Shown piece by piece: positions 8,948 to 16,998 of a stretch of 64,000 nt of DNA. The stretch's first letter is position 1; each line of letters opens with the position of its first letter. Made by a program: the position numbers and the translations under genes. The notes under the pieces were generated by a model. It ran no database searches and was not told the DNA's origin. It saw only the letters and a program-made list of their open reading frames with translations. This DNA comes from Candidatus Cloacimonadota bacterium (GTDB lineage: Bacteria; Cloacimonadota; Cloacimonadia; Cloacimonadales; GCA-2742885): contig PDOO01000024.1 in assembly GCA_002742885.1 (NCBI GenBank), positions 60,485 to 124,484 of the forward strand, read 5' to 3'.

Positions 8948-9214
8948 AAGTTTTGCAAAAGAATCAAAAAATAAAAATAAGCGAAACAGATAAAACAGGT
9001 TATTGGAAAGAAGATACCGAAACATGCCGCAAGAATATAAAAAATCATGACTTCCAAACAGTATTTAATCCTGTAATTTTAAGGTAACTCACTAACAAAA
9101 AAGATTAAAAGCAAGATAAAAATCAGGGAAAATATATTATATCGGCATACAACAAAATAAATTTAAGAAAAAAGTAAAAAAACGTAAAAAAATACTTGAC
9201 CATAATATAATATT
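8948..9214. other. Non-coding stretch after the NtrC-type gene
   Basis: About 270 bases of A-rich sequence with no plausible gene. I see no GC-rich hairpin that would end the operon; the first strong terminator in this direction is at 9331-9354, after the small-RNA candidate. Confidence 0.5.
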
Positions 9215-9242
9215 TTGCAAACTTCGTGCATATCGATATAAT
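9215..9242 (+). promoter_or_regulatory. Sigma-70-type promoter of the small RNA candidate
   Basis: A -35 TTGCAA (9215-9220) and a perfect -10 TATAAT (9237-9242) are separated by 16 nt. The predicted start is at about 9248-9250. No open reading frame begins downstream before the terminator at 9331, so the promoter appears to serve an RNA. Confidence 0.55.
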
Positions 9243-9248
9243 CACAAA

Positions 9249-9354
9249 GTTTTAATAACACATAACATCTCTCCTTGGTTCTTTTTATGAATCATTGTTA
9301 TTGTGTTGCCTCCTTTTCGTTTGTGGTTAGACGGGGCGTAAGCCCCGTTTTTTT
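9249..9354 (+). ncRNA. Candidate trans-acting small RNA, ~105 nt
   Basis: A consensus promoter, no coding capacity and an immediate strong terminator define a free-standing transcript. A long stem can form between 9257-9266 (AACACATAAC) and 9297-9307 (GTTATtGTGTT), with ten pairs and one bulged base at 9302. Its loop carries a pyrimidine-rich run (TCTCTCCTT, 9269-9276 region). A second C-rich single strand (GCCTCCTTTTCG) lies between the stem and the terminator hairpin. Both runs are complementary to Shine-Dalgarno sequences, a plan seen in many repressor sRNAs. It has no match I can name. Alternatively the region could be a leader or orphan terminator. Confidence 0.5.
9331..9354 (+). terminator. 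Intrinsic terminator of the small RNA candidate
   Basis: ACGGGGC-gtaa-GCCCCGT, a 7-bp GC-rich stem with a tetraloop, is followed by seven T residues and TATATAT. This is the most GC-rich hairpin in the non-coding stretch and has plus-strand polarity. Confidence 0.85.
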
Positions 9355-9360
9355 ATATAT

Positions 9361-10077
9361 TAACTTCTTTAAAGAACAACTTTAATAATTATATATATTG
9401 AAAACAGTTAAGATTTTTATACAGTTCGAAAGATTTTCCTGTTTCATTATCTTTCCCTGCAAAATAATTTTAACGGCATACTGTATTGCGCAGCGCAACT
9501 TTGCGGGAAATTCCGTTTACGACGTTTCTCAAAAAAATAAAAGAAATAAAACCGATTCCGCAACCATGACGAATACTCATCTCCGGACAGGAAAATTGAA
9601 TAATAAGTTAATTTTCAAAAGTCTTGTTTTTTGCAGTCCGGAAAAATCAATAAATTTATAACTTCATAGTAAATAAAACCTTATGTCGCTGCATGCAAAA
9701 ATGTTGCATAATGCTTTATTTTTTTATTATTTTTTTCCGTAAAAAAAAATATTACAGTGCAACCGGCATAAAAAATCCTGTTAGAATAAAGGTTAAAATT
9801 AAAGGCAAGAGCTGTGCCGGCAATGAGAAATTATTTTTCTTTTGACAATACATTAAAGCTATGAGAATTAAGCATTAAACAAACGGAAAAGCTTTTTCGC
9901 ATGTTTTGACAAAAGAAGCTTAACTGTTTATTACAGAATAATTTATTATTTCATAAATTGAAATATGCAACTCTTTAGCAATAATAAAAAAATTAAAAAG
10001 AAAAAAATGAAAAATAATCCTTAAAAATAAAGTTACTCTAAATTAACTTTTTTTAAAAAAATCTTACCGGAGGAAAG
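9361..10077. other. Non-coding leader region before nrdD
   Basis: About 700 bases. A plus-strand frame at 9398-9661 has no ribosome site, no domain and composition like random sequence, so I leave it out. Two complementary segments, CCGGCAT (near 9771) and GTGCCGG (near 9814), could form a long-range stem. A TTGACA at 9842-9847 lacks a good -10; a better pair is at 9906-9934. No classic NrdR box or cobalamin riboswitch motif was seen. Confidence 0.5.
9906..9934 (+). promoter_or_regulatory. Probable promoter of nrdDG
   Basis: TTGACA (9906-9911), a 17-nt spacer and TATTAC (9929-9934). The -35 is perfect and the -10 matches four of six positions. The 5' leader would be about 135 nt to the nrdD start. 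Confidence 0.45.
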
Positions 10078-12171
10078 ATGTTTAACAAAATAAAAAAAAG
10101 AAATTCTCAAATTGTAAAATTTGATAACGATAAAATAACCGAAGCAATTTTGAAAGCAGGCAAGGCTGCCGGTGATTTTGACCGAGATATTGCGGAAAAA
10201 TTATCTTTACGCGTCGTTACTCTTGCTTCTCAACTTATCGGAACTTCAATACCTACAGTCGAACAAATTCAGGATATTGTAGAAGAAGTGCTTTTGGCTT
10301 CTCCTTACAAAAAAACGGCAAAATCATATATTTTATACCGTGATCAGCACAATAAAATCAGAGAGCTTGTTTCAAAAGCAAACGTTGACTTGATTGATCA
10401 GTATTTAGGAAAACTTGATTGGCAGGTTAACGAAAACTCAAATATGGCTTATTCTTTACAGGGATTGAACAATTATATTGCCTCTGAAATAAGTAAAGTT
10501 TATTGGCTCAATAAAATTTATCCGCCTGAAATTAAACAATTGCATGCGGAAGGCGATCTTCACATTCATGACTTGGGTTTATTGTCCGTTTATTGCGTAG
10601 GCTGGGATTTAATGGAACTTCTTTCCGTAGGTTTTACGGGAGTAAGCGGAAAAGTTGCCAGCAAACCGGCTAAACATTTCAGAGCAGCTCTCGGTCAAAT
10701 AGTCAATTTCTTTTATACTTTGCAGGGCGAAGCTGCCGGAGCTCAGGCTTTTTCAAATTTCGATACTTTACTCGCTCCTTTCATTCGTTACGACAATCTC
10801 AGCTATGAAAGCGTAAAACAAGCAATGCAAGAATTTATTTTCAACATTAACGTTCCCACTCGCGTCGGTTTTCAAACACCTTTCACCAATATAACCATGG
10901 ACTTAACCTGCCCGAAAATTTATAAAGGTCATCCGGTTGTCATAGGCGGCGAAGCCCAAGATGAAACTTATGACCAATTCCAAGAAGAAATGACCATGAT
11001 CAACAAAGCGTTTTTGGAAATTATGACGGAAGGCGATGCCAAAGGAAGAGTTTTTACTTTCCCGATCCCGACTTACAATATTACCAACGACTTTGATTGG
11101 GAAAACCCGACTCTGGAATATCTTTGGGAAGCTACCTCCAAATACGGAATACCTTATTTTTCAAACTTCGTAAATTCGGATATGAGTCCGGATGATTCTC
11201 GTTCCATGTGTTGCCGTTTGCGTCTTGACACTTCTAAATTGGAAGCAAGAGGCGGCGGATTATTCGGAGCCAATCCTCTTACCGGTTCCATCGGAGTCGT
11301 TACCGTAAACTTACCGAGAATAGGTTATGCTTCCGATAACGAAGAAGAATTTTTCGCAAGATTGGACGAGCTTATGGATAAAGCGGCAGAAAGTCTCGAA
11401 ATAAAACGCAAGGTCTTGGAAAAACTTACCGATAACGGTCTCTATCCTTACACTAAATATTATCTCAGAAATGTTAAAAATCACTTTGATCAATACTGGA
11501 AAAACCATTTTTCAACCATCGGTTTAGTCGGTATGAACGAAGCTTGCGAGAATCTTTACAATTGCAATATCGGAACAGATAAAGGTCGTGATTTTGCCGA
11601 AAGAGTTCTTACTCACATGAGAGAACGTTTAGTTACTTTCCAAAAAGAAAGCGGCAACAATTACAACCTTGAAGCTACTCCGGCGGAAGGAACGTCATTC
11701 AGATTGGCAAAACTTGATTCCGAGAAATTACCGGGCATCATTACGGCAAATCCGGGAACCTGCCAAAGAAGTCAAAAACCTTTTTACACCAATTCTTCTC
11801 AATTGCCCGTAAATTATTCGCATGATGTATTTGAAGTTCTTGATCTTCAAGACGGAATTCAAACAAAATTCACCGGCGGAACGGTATTGCATATTTTCGG
11901 CGGAGAAAGAATCACAAATTACGATGCCGTGAAAGAATTGGTAAGAAAAGTTTGTTTTAATTATAAACTTCCTTATTTTACCTTTACTCCGACTTTCAGT
12001 ATTTGCCCTACTCACGGCTATATCTCGGGCGAACAGGAAACTTGTCCCGAATGCGAAAGCGATTGTGAAATTTACTCGCGAGTAGTAGGATATTTACGTC
12101 CGGTTTCTCAATGGAATGAAGGGAAAAAATCGGAATTTGATTTAAGAAAAACATTTAAAATTGCTGAATAA
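10078..12171 (+). CDS. nrdD: Anaerobic ribonucleoside-triphosphate reductase (class III)
   Basis: A 697-residue glycyl-radical enzyme that reduces ribonucleotides to deoxyribonucleotides without oxygen. An ATP-cone allosteric domain covers about residues 1-95 (KKRNSQIVKFDNDKITEAIL). The catalytic barrel includes NVPTRVGFQTPFTN and the thiyl-radical region SMCCRLRLD (C378/C379). The C-terminus carries a Zn site from C643, C656, C659 and C663, followed by the glycyl-radical loop RVVGYLRP with Gly671. Length and order are those of a complete enzyme. The start has a strong GGAGG. It is followed after 15 nt by its activase gene. The presence of this enzyme implies anaerobic DNA precursor synthesis; whether an aerobic reductase exists elsewhere cannot be told. 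Confidence 0.97.
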   Translation: MFNKIKKRNSQIVKFDNDKITEAILKAGKAAGDFDRDIAEKLSLRVVTLASQLIGTSIPTVEQIQDIVEEVLLASPYKKTAKSYILYRDQHNKIRELVSKANVDLIDQYLGKLDWQVNENSNMAYSLQGLNNYIASEISKVYWLNKIYPPEIKQLHAEGDLHIHDLGLLSVYCVGWDLMELLSVGFTGVSGKVASKPAKHFRAALGQIVNFFYTLQGEAAGAQAFSNFDTLLAPFIRYDNLSYESVKQAMQEFIFNINVPTRVGFQTPFTNITMDLTCPKIYKGHPVVIGGEAQDETYDQFQEEMTMINKAFLEIMTEGDAKGRVFTFPIPTYNITNDFDWENPTLEYLWEATSKYGIPYFSNFVNSDMSPDDSRSMCCRLRLDTSKLEARGGGLFGANPLTGSIGVVTVNLPRIGYASDNEEEFFARLDELMDKAAESLEIKRKVLEKLTDNGLYPYTKYYLRNVKNHFDQYWKNHFSTIGLVGMNEACENLYNCNIGTDKGRDFAERVLTHMRERLVTFQKESGNNYNLEATPAEGTSFRLAKLDSEKLPGIITANPGTCQRSQKPFYTNSSQLPVNYSHDVFEVLDLQDGIQTKFTGGTVLHIFGGERITNYDAVKELVRKVCFNYKLPYFTFTPTFSICPTHGYISGEQETCPECESDCEIYSRVVGYLRPVSQWNEGKKSEFDLRKTFKIAE

Positions 12172-12186
12172 AAAGGATAAATTGTT

Positions 12187-12876
12187 ATGAAGTTCGGTTA
12201 CTTGGAAAAATTTTCCATGATTGATTTCCCGGGTAAACTCAGCGCGGTTGTTTTTACTCAAGGCTGCAATTTTCGCTGCCCTTATTGTCATAACCCTGAA
12301 CTGGTTTTGCCGGAAAAATTTACAGAACCTCTGTCGGAAGACGAAATTTTTGATTTTTTGCAAAAAAGAAAAAATCAATTGGATGCCGTGGTTATTACGG
12401 GCGGAGAACCGACCATGCACAAAAGTTTACCTGAATTCATAAAAGCAGTCAAAGCAATGGGATTTTTGGTAAAACTGGATACCAACGGCACCAATCCAGC
12501 AATGCTGGAAAAACTTTTGGCAGAAAATCTTCCGGATTACGTAGCAATGGATATAAAAGCTCCTTTGAGAAAATATAAGGATGTCGTAAAAACCGAAGTA
12601 AATGATAAAGATATTCGTAAAAGTATCGAATTGCTTAAAAATTCATCGGTTGAATACGAATTCAGATCTACGATCGTCGATTCTTTGTTTGACAAAAATG
12701 ACGTATCGGAAATAAAGACCATGATTCAAGGTTGCGGAAAATATTTTATCCAAAATTTTTCTCCGGCAAAAACTCTTGATCTTGATTTTAAAATGGAAAA
12801 TCCCGTCTCGGAAGATGATGTGGATTTTATAAAACAACAACTTTCGCCGGTTGTTGACCAAATTATGACACGTTAG
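12187..12876 (+). CDS. nrdG: Anaerobic ribonucleotide reductase-activating protein (radical SAM)
   Basis: A 229-residue radical-SAM activase. The [4Fe-4S]-binding cysteines are C27, C31 and C34 in GCNFRCPYCHNPEL. Further along is the SAM-contact segment VVITGGEPTMH. It installs the glycyl radical on Gly671 of NrdD. The length and the FSMIDFPGKLSAVVFTQGC opening place it in the longer NrdG2-like activase group rather than the short ~155-residue enterobacterial type. It is co-transcribed with nrdD and followed directly by a terminator. Confidence 0.93.
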   Translation: MKFGYLEKFSMIDFPGKLSAVVFTQGCNFRCPYCHNPELVLPEKFTEPLSEDEIFDFLQKRKNQLDAVVITGGEPTMHKSLPEFIKAVKAMGFLVKLDTNGTNPAMLEKLLAENLPDYVAMDIKAPLRKYKDVVKTEVNDKDIRKSIELLKNSSVEYEFRSTIVDSLFDKNDVSEIKTMIQGCGKYFIQNFSPAKTLDLDFKMENPVSEDDVDFIKQQLSPVVDQIMTR

Positions 12877-12890
12877 TTCTCAGATACATT

Positions 12891-12930
12891 AAGTCCGAGC
12901 TTTCTTTATGACGGTTCGGACTTATTTTTT
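12891..12930 (+). terminator. Intrinsic terminator after nrdDG
   Basis: AAGTCCGA (12891-12898) pairs with TCGGACTT (12916-12923); ATTTTTTG follows. It lies 15 nt after the nrdG stop. Confidence 0.8.
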
Positions 12931-13389
12931 GCTCTGCGCAATAAACAGATTAAAGCACCCTTCTCTAAAAAATGAATCATCTGCGTAAAATGCCGGTTAT
13001 TTTGCTTCAAACAGGATAAGTCGTCGAAAAAATTGTTGACTTTTCCAGGTTTCAACTCTCCTCTGTAAATTTATTTTCAACAACCTTAACTCATTTACAT
13101 ACCAAAAACATATTAAAACATAATCGTTGCGCTCCATAAAAACAAAATATCCGGGAAATCGATATTTACAGTAAAAATTTATCGCCATTAACTCCTCTGA
13201 AAGCAAAAGTTTAGGGTGAAGGTTAAAAAATATTTGACGCAAAACGGCTTGAATTGAAAATTGTAAATACATAAGAAATAATTTTCATTTAAACTAATTT
13301 CTGAATAAAGCATCTGAAAATCTATCTCAAAAAAAATCATGTCAACTGCATGTAAAATAATAAAAAGATTCCTTCGATAAGAGGTTATT
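12931..13389. other. Non-coding gap before the HEAT-repeat gene
   Basis: About 460 bases without a convincing gene. A minus-strand frame at 12997-13272 has no ribosome site or recognisable domain. I see no clear promoter pair or structured element; the ribosome site GAGG lies just before the ATG at 13390. Confidence 0.45.
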
Positions 13390-14235
13390 ATGCTAAAAGC
13401 AATCGGACGTTTGGATAATGCGTCCATAAGAGAATTGGATACTCTTTTAGAAGATATTCATAAATATGTTAAAGAAAATAAAAGAAAAAAAGCGGTTGAA
13501 GCAATTAATAAAACCGCCAAAACCCCGAATTATTTTATCAGAGAGTACATGGGGAAAAAAATGACCGGTTTCGAAAACAGAGAATTGGTATCATCAATAG
13601 CCGAAGATATGTTAAAACACAAAATCTACGGAATAAGAGCAACCGGATTATTTTATTTTTACAACCTTTATTTTAAAGAACCTCAAAAACTTTTCCCTTA
13701 TTTGGAAAAAAATTTTGAAAATATCCATTGGGAAGCCGAAAGCATCATCAATGAATTGTGGAAAAGACATCCCAAAATAATGAAAGTTGAAATGCTCAAG
13801 TGGATTAAAGACGAAAATGAAAACAAACGAGCATTGTCATTTCACGGTATGGAAAACATTGCAGGAAAAGATCCCGGATATATCATGGATTTCCTCACCC
13901 ATGCAATCGATGACGAAAGTATAGAAGTACAAAAAAAGATTACTCATATCCTTACTCAGGTTGCTCGTTCAAGACCTGCCGAAAGCTATCCTTACATAAG
14001 AGAATGGTTGCTGGATGCAGACGAAACAAGATTAAAAACTCTCTGGGTTTCCATGAAAAAACTTGCCAATATAGTCATTCAAAAGAGCAAAAGAGATAAA
14101 ACTCAAGAATTTATAATGCTTACGCAAAGAACTATAAAAGATTGGCGAAAAGACGAAAACAAAAACGTTTCCTCCATGGGCAACAAGTTAAACCAAATCC
14201 TTAACAATAACCATAACGGAAGAACTTTCCGCTAA
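13390..14235 (+). CDS. HEAT-repeat protein, DNA-alkylation-repair (AlkD)-like
   Basis: A 281-residue all-helical protein with successive HEAT-like pairs, e.g. MLKHKIYGIRATGLFYFY (~75-92), WEAESIINELWKRHPKIM (~115-132), ENENKRALSFHGMENIAG (~142-159) and IDDESIEVQKKITHILTQ (~178-195). The overall size and repeat type match AlkD-family DNA glycosylase-like proteins. I could not confirm the catalytic Asp/Trp set by eye, so enzymatic activity is uncertain. No signal peptide is present, so it is cytosolic. It is co-transcribed with the small gene that starts 3 nt after its stop. Other HEAT-repeat scaffold roles remain possible. Confidence 0.6.
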   Translation: MLKAIGRLDNASIRELDTLLEDIHKYVKENKRKKAVEAINKTAKTPNYFIREYMGKKMTGFENRELVSSIAEDMLKHKIYGIRATGLFYFYNLYFKEPQKLFPYLEKNFENIHWEAESIINELWKRHPKIMKVEMLKWIKDENENKRALSFHGMENIAGKDPGYIMDFLTHAIDDESIEVQKKITHILTQVARSRPAESYPYIREWLLDADETRLKTLWVSMKKLANIVIQKSKRDKTQEFIMLTQRTIKDWRKDENKNVSSMGNKLNQILNNNHNGRTFR

Positions 14236-14238
14236 AAA

Positions 14239-14673
14239 ATGTTAAGAAGAACCGGTATAAAAGCAGAAAAACTGTTATCCGGACTTACGGAGCCGTGCAT
14301 AATAATTACCAAAACAAATGAACACGAGTTCTTACCGGAAAAACCGGAGCATTATTCTTTTATTAAACCGGATAAATTGCTTGTTTCCACAAAAACAGGT
14401 TCCTCCACTTGGCTTAATTTACAAAATTTTCGTTTTCTTAATTTTATTCTTCCCCGGGAAATTTTATGGCAACATCTTGATTTTTCAAGTTCTTTTGCAG
14501 CAAAAGAAATACAAGGCAAAATAAAAAATTGGAAAGGGCGCTTCAGACAATTGCCGGTTTTTGAAAATTCCGAATTTGTTTTGGAATGCGAAACAATAAC
14601 GCAAATGAAATTAAACGACTCAGTTATTTTCGGGAATAAAATTAAAGTCATTTGGAATAGGGTGAATTTATAA
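14239..14673 (+). CDS. Hypothetical protein, 144 residues
   Basis: I do not recognise this gene. The ATG lies 3 nt after the stop of the HEAT-repeat gene, with no clear ribosome site of its own, so it is probably translationally coupled. The product has no membrane segment or signal peptide, is basic near the middle (IKNWKGRFRQLP) and is predicted to be mixed alpha/beta. A strong bidirectional terminator follows immediately, so the two genes form a transcription unit and may work together, possibly on DNA if the AlkD-like call is right. Confidence 0.6.
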   Translation: MLRRTGIKAEKLLSGLTEPCIIITKTNEHEFLPEKPEHYSFIKPDKLLVSTKTGSSTWLNLQNFRFLNFILPREILWQHLDFSSSFAAKEIQGKIKNWKGRFRQLPVFENSEFVLECETITQMKLNDSVIFGNKIKVIWNRVNL

Positions 14674-14676
14674 AAG

Positions 14677-14716
14677 AAAATCGGATATTGCTTATTACGG
14701 CAAAATATCCGATTTT
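14677..14716. terminator. Bidirectional intrinsic terminator between convergent genes
   Basis: A 13-bp perfect stem, AAAATCGGATATT (14677-14689) against AATATCCGATTTT (14704-14716), with a 14-nt loop. T-rich flanks exist on both strands, serving the gene ending at 14673 (plus) and the operon ending at 14756 (minus). Confidence 0.85.
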
Positions 14717-14755
14717 TTAATTTACTTCTAAAACAATAAAACTTAACCGAAGATT

Positions 14756-15928
14756 TTAATCCCCGTATGTCTTGGACTTACGCAAATGAAGAAAATATTC
14801 CAATAATTTACCTATTGAAACGACAGTTTCTTCCGGCTCATCTTTTGTAGTATCGAAAACTCTTACTTTTCCTTCTTTAGCCAAATTATCTTCGAAATAA
14901 ACAACCCCGAGACCTTTTTTAATTTGAGATTCCCAAACAATATTTTCAGGTAATCCGTACTCTGATTCTATGAAAAAAGGCATATTTTCTTTTACGAAAT
15001 CCTGAGTAACCTGTAAAAGCTGAAGTTGAACGTGTTCATTTTCGGCAGTAAAGTAAGTAACATAAGAACGGTTTTCGGAATTAAAAATATTCTTACGCTC
15101 CAATTCTTCCGTCAATTGATCAATATCAACGGAAAAACCGACAGCATAATAAGGACGATCCATTACTTCGGAAGCAATCCTGTCATAACGACCTCCCCCG
15201 CCCAAGACAATTTTTTCGTCTCCTTTTCCGCAGACAAAATTAAATACCGTATTGTTATAATAGCTGAACATTCTTTCCAAGGACATATTTTCATCCCAAT
15301 GAATCATAAGATTAGACAGCAACCTTTCCAAATCGGATAATTTTTTTCGGCATTTGAGACAAAGTTTATCGGGCAAACACGCATTATTTATCTCTTTGTC
15401 ATCATCAATATTTTCATCGCAATTTTTCATTCTGCCTTTAAAATCCCGACAACCGTAAGAAGACAATTCTATTCCGACATCCTCAATTCCCAAAGATTCA
15501 AAAAACTTTAACCCCATTCTGATCAATTCAACTTCCGCAAATATTTTATCGGAGCCGATAAACTCGCAACCGAATTGACGAAACTCCTTCAATTCGCCAT
15601 TCTTTTCTTTCCTGAACATTGATCCCATATAATATAACCTTTTCGGCTTATCGTTATCGGGCATATTTTTTACGGCTGACAGAATCAGCAAAGTTGCCTC
15701 AGGTCTTAAGATAAAATTATCTTTCTTTAATTCGCAAAAATAATAATTTTCTTCCGAGTCTTCCGATTTACCGCATTCACCGTAAGAAGAACATTTCTGA
15801 ATAACGGGAGAGATTATTTCTTCAAAATTAAATAATCTTGCCGTTTTATGAATTTTATCCTCCAAATGTCTCAATCGATAACTTTTTTCAGGTAAAATAA
15901 ATTTTTTTAAATAATCGTAACCGGGCAT
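14756..15928 (-). CDS. Histidyl-tRNA-synthetase-like class II protein with degenerate motifs (HisZ-type or divergent HisS)
   Basis: A 390-residue member of the HisS/HisZ family. LRPE is at 74-77, motif 2 at ~101-126 (MGSMFRKEKN ... FRQFGCEFIGS) and GGGGRYDR at 243-250. Two hallmarks of active synthetase are altered: the histidine-binding RGLDYY loop reads LERMFSYY (217-224), and motif 3 reads AVGFSVDIDQL, where an active enzyme has a ...GLERL-type Arg. Loss of both is typical of HisZ, the regulatory subunit of short ATP phosphoribosyltransferase, and the length fits HisZ with a C-terminal domain. However no his biosynthesis gene is adjacent. A Cys-rich insert (C160, C170, C184, C190, C193) is unusual. 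The start has AAGGA. It overlaps the VanZ-like gene by 22 nt. Confidence 0.7.
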   Translation of the reverse strand: MPGYDYLKKFILPEKSYRLRHLEDKIHKTARLFNFEEIISPVIQKCSSYGECGKSEDSEENYYFCELKKDNFILRPEATLLILSAVKNMPDNDKPKRLYYMGSMFRKEKNGELKEFRQFGCEFIGSDKIFAEVELIRMGLKFFESLGIEDVGIELSSYGCRDFKGRMKNCDENIDDDKEINNACLPDKLCLKCRKKLSDLERLLSNLMIHWDENMSLERMFSYYNNTVFNFVCGKGDEKIVLGGGGRYDRIASEVMDRPYYAVGFSVDIDQLTEELERKNIFNSENRSYVTYFTAENEHVQLQLLQVTQDFVKENMPFFIESEYGLPENIVWESQIKKGLGVVYFEDNLAKEGKVRVFDTTKDEPEETVVSIGKLLEYFLHLRKSKTYGD

Positions 15929-16281
15929 TTATACATCCTTTTAATAAAAAATAAACTTGCAGCCAAACCTAAAAAATCAGCAACAACATCCCATAAGGAA
16001 AACATTCTCCCCGGAATGGGGATCTGATGCATTTCATCCGCCAAAGGAATCAAAATCATAATCAATATAATTTCTCTGATAACTTTTTTCTTCTCAATCA
16101 TACGACTTTTCCTCATTCTTATATACAAAATACCGAAAATTAAGTACATAAAGAAATGAGCCGCCTTATCCGGGGATACCGGTAAATCTAATTTAGGCGC
16201 CGCCAACTTCGGATAGCTTGTTAAAAGCAAAATAAAACAGCACCAAATCATAAAAATAAATAAGTCTCTATTTTTCTTCAT
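15907..16281 (-). CDS. VanZ-family membrane protein
   Basis: A 124-residue integral membrane protein with four predicted helices. It has the family pattern: SPDKAAHFFMYLIFGILY after TM1 (conserved D..AH...Y...g.l) and later ADEMHQIPIPGRMFSLWDVVADFLG, matching the DE.hQ...pgR..s..D...n..G signature. The function of stand-alone VanZ proteins is not established; VanZ itself gives low-level teicoplanin resistance. The start overlaps the upstream DUF3108-like gene by 14 nt and its end overlaps the HisZ-like gene, so it is inside a tightly packed operon. Confidence 0.8.
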   Translation of the reverse strand: MKKNRDLFIFMIWCCFILLLTSYPKLAAPKLDLPVSPDKAAHFFMYLIFGILYIRMRKSRMIEKKKVIREIILIMILIPLADEMHQIPIPGRMFSLWDVVADFLGLAASLFFIKRMYKCPVTII

Positions 16282-16984
16282 ATTTTTTTAAATTCCAATA
16301 AACCGAGAACGGCAACATTTTATATTCTGCTCTTACAGGAATGCGACGTTCGTCATCGGTAATCCAAAAATATAAGTCATTTTCTTCTTTAACCAAATTA
16401 TTTGTAAGCATATCCGTTCTCTCTTTTTTACGGTTATTTTTTTTTTTAAAACTAATTTTAAACTTTCGGCATTCGGCTTCTTTGCCCAATATTTTAATTT
16501 TCTCGTTTTTATCCTTTTTTATAAAACATTCCCAAGGAACAGAAGCAACATCCAAAAATAAAGAGCATTCATTGCCTTCAAAAAAACGCAGATAAAACAA
16601 AGCCGAAAAGAAATCGCGAGAAGGATAATTAATCTTATATTTCTTCTCCTTTTCCCGGGAGACATTGCTTGTTCTGTAAGCCGAACCGTTTATTTGATTG
16701 TAAGAGATTGTTCTGTCTTCTTCATACCCTTTCTGATTTATTTTTTTGATATACAAATAAGGAAGAAAGTCCCCATTGTAATGCAGACAATAATAATTAT
16801 CCAAATCTGCCAAATAAGAGGCAATTCCTTCGGATTCGGCAAAAACTTCGATAATGCCTTCATCCTTACTGCGCAAATGATTCATGCTTACGTTGACGGT
16901 TTCCAGCCCCATATAATTTATCGTAAAAAGGAAATTTTCGGCAGATTCGCAAAAAGAGTAAAAAACAAAAAACAAAAAAATCAA
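16268..16984 (-). CDS. Secreted DUF3108-like envelope protein
   Basis: A signal-peptide hydrophobic core (IFLFFVFYSFCESA) is followed by a beta-rich domain of ~215 residues. The plan matches DUF3108: an intermediate Y..... SR.F..ALFYLRFF stretch, then GKEAECRKFKISFKK and a C-terminal LYFWITDDERRIPVRAEYK. The listed start is a TTG, but it has no ribosome site. In the same frame the codon ATA at 17002-17000 lies 4 nt after GGGGAGG, overlaps the upstream stop (ATAA), and would give the better signal peptide (M)RKTFFLIFLFFVFYSFC. I therefore suspect initiation at ATA or an ATG-to-ATA change. The product is probably periplasmic. Confidence 0.7.
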   Translation of the reverse strand: MIFLFFVFYSFCESAENFLFTINYMGLETVNVSMNHLRSKDEGIIEVFAESEGIASYLADLDNYYCLHYNGDFLPYLYIKKINQKGYEEDRTISYNQINGSAYRTSNVSREKEKKYKINYPSRDFFSALFYLRFFEGNECSLFLDVASVPWECFIKKDKNEKIKILGKEAECRKFKISFKKKNNRKKERTDMLTNNLVKEENDLYFWITDDERRIPVRAEYKMLPFSVYWNLKKYEEK

Positions 16985-16998
16985 AAAAAACGTCTTTC

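Noticed and set aside
9398-9661. 87-codon plus-strand frame between the small RNA and nrdD
   Set aside because: No ribosome site, no domain, random-like composition, and it runs through AT-rich non-coding sequence.
9690-10070. Possible cobalamin riboswitch or NrdR boxes before nrdD
   Set aside because: A few complementary segments occur, but neither the GCCACTG-type core nor paired ACACwATATwTTGT-type boxes are present.
12997-13272. 91-codon minus-strand frame
   Set aside because: No ribosome site or recognisable features; opposite in direction to neighbours, in an otherwise non-coding gap.
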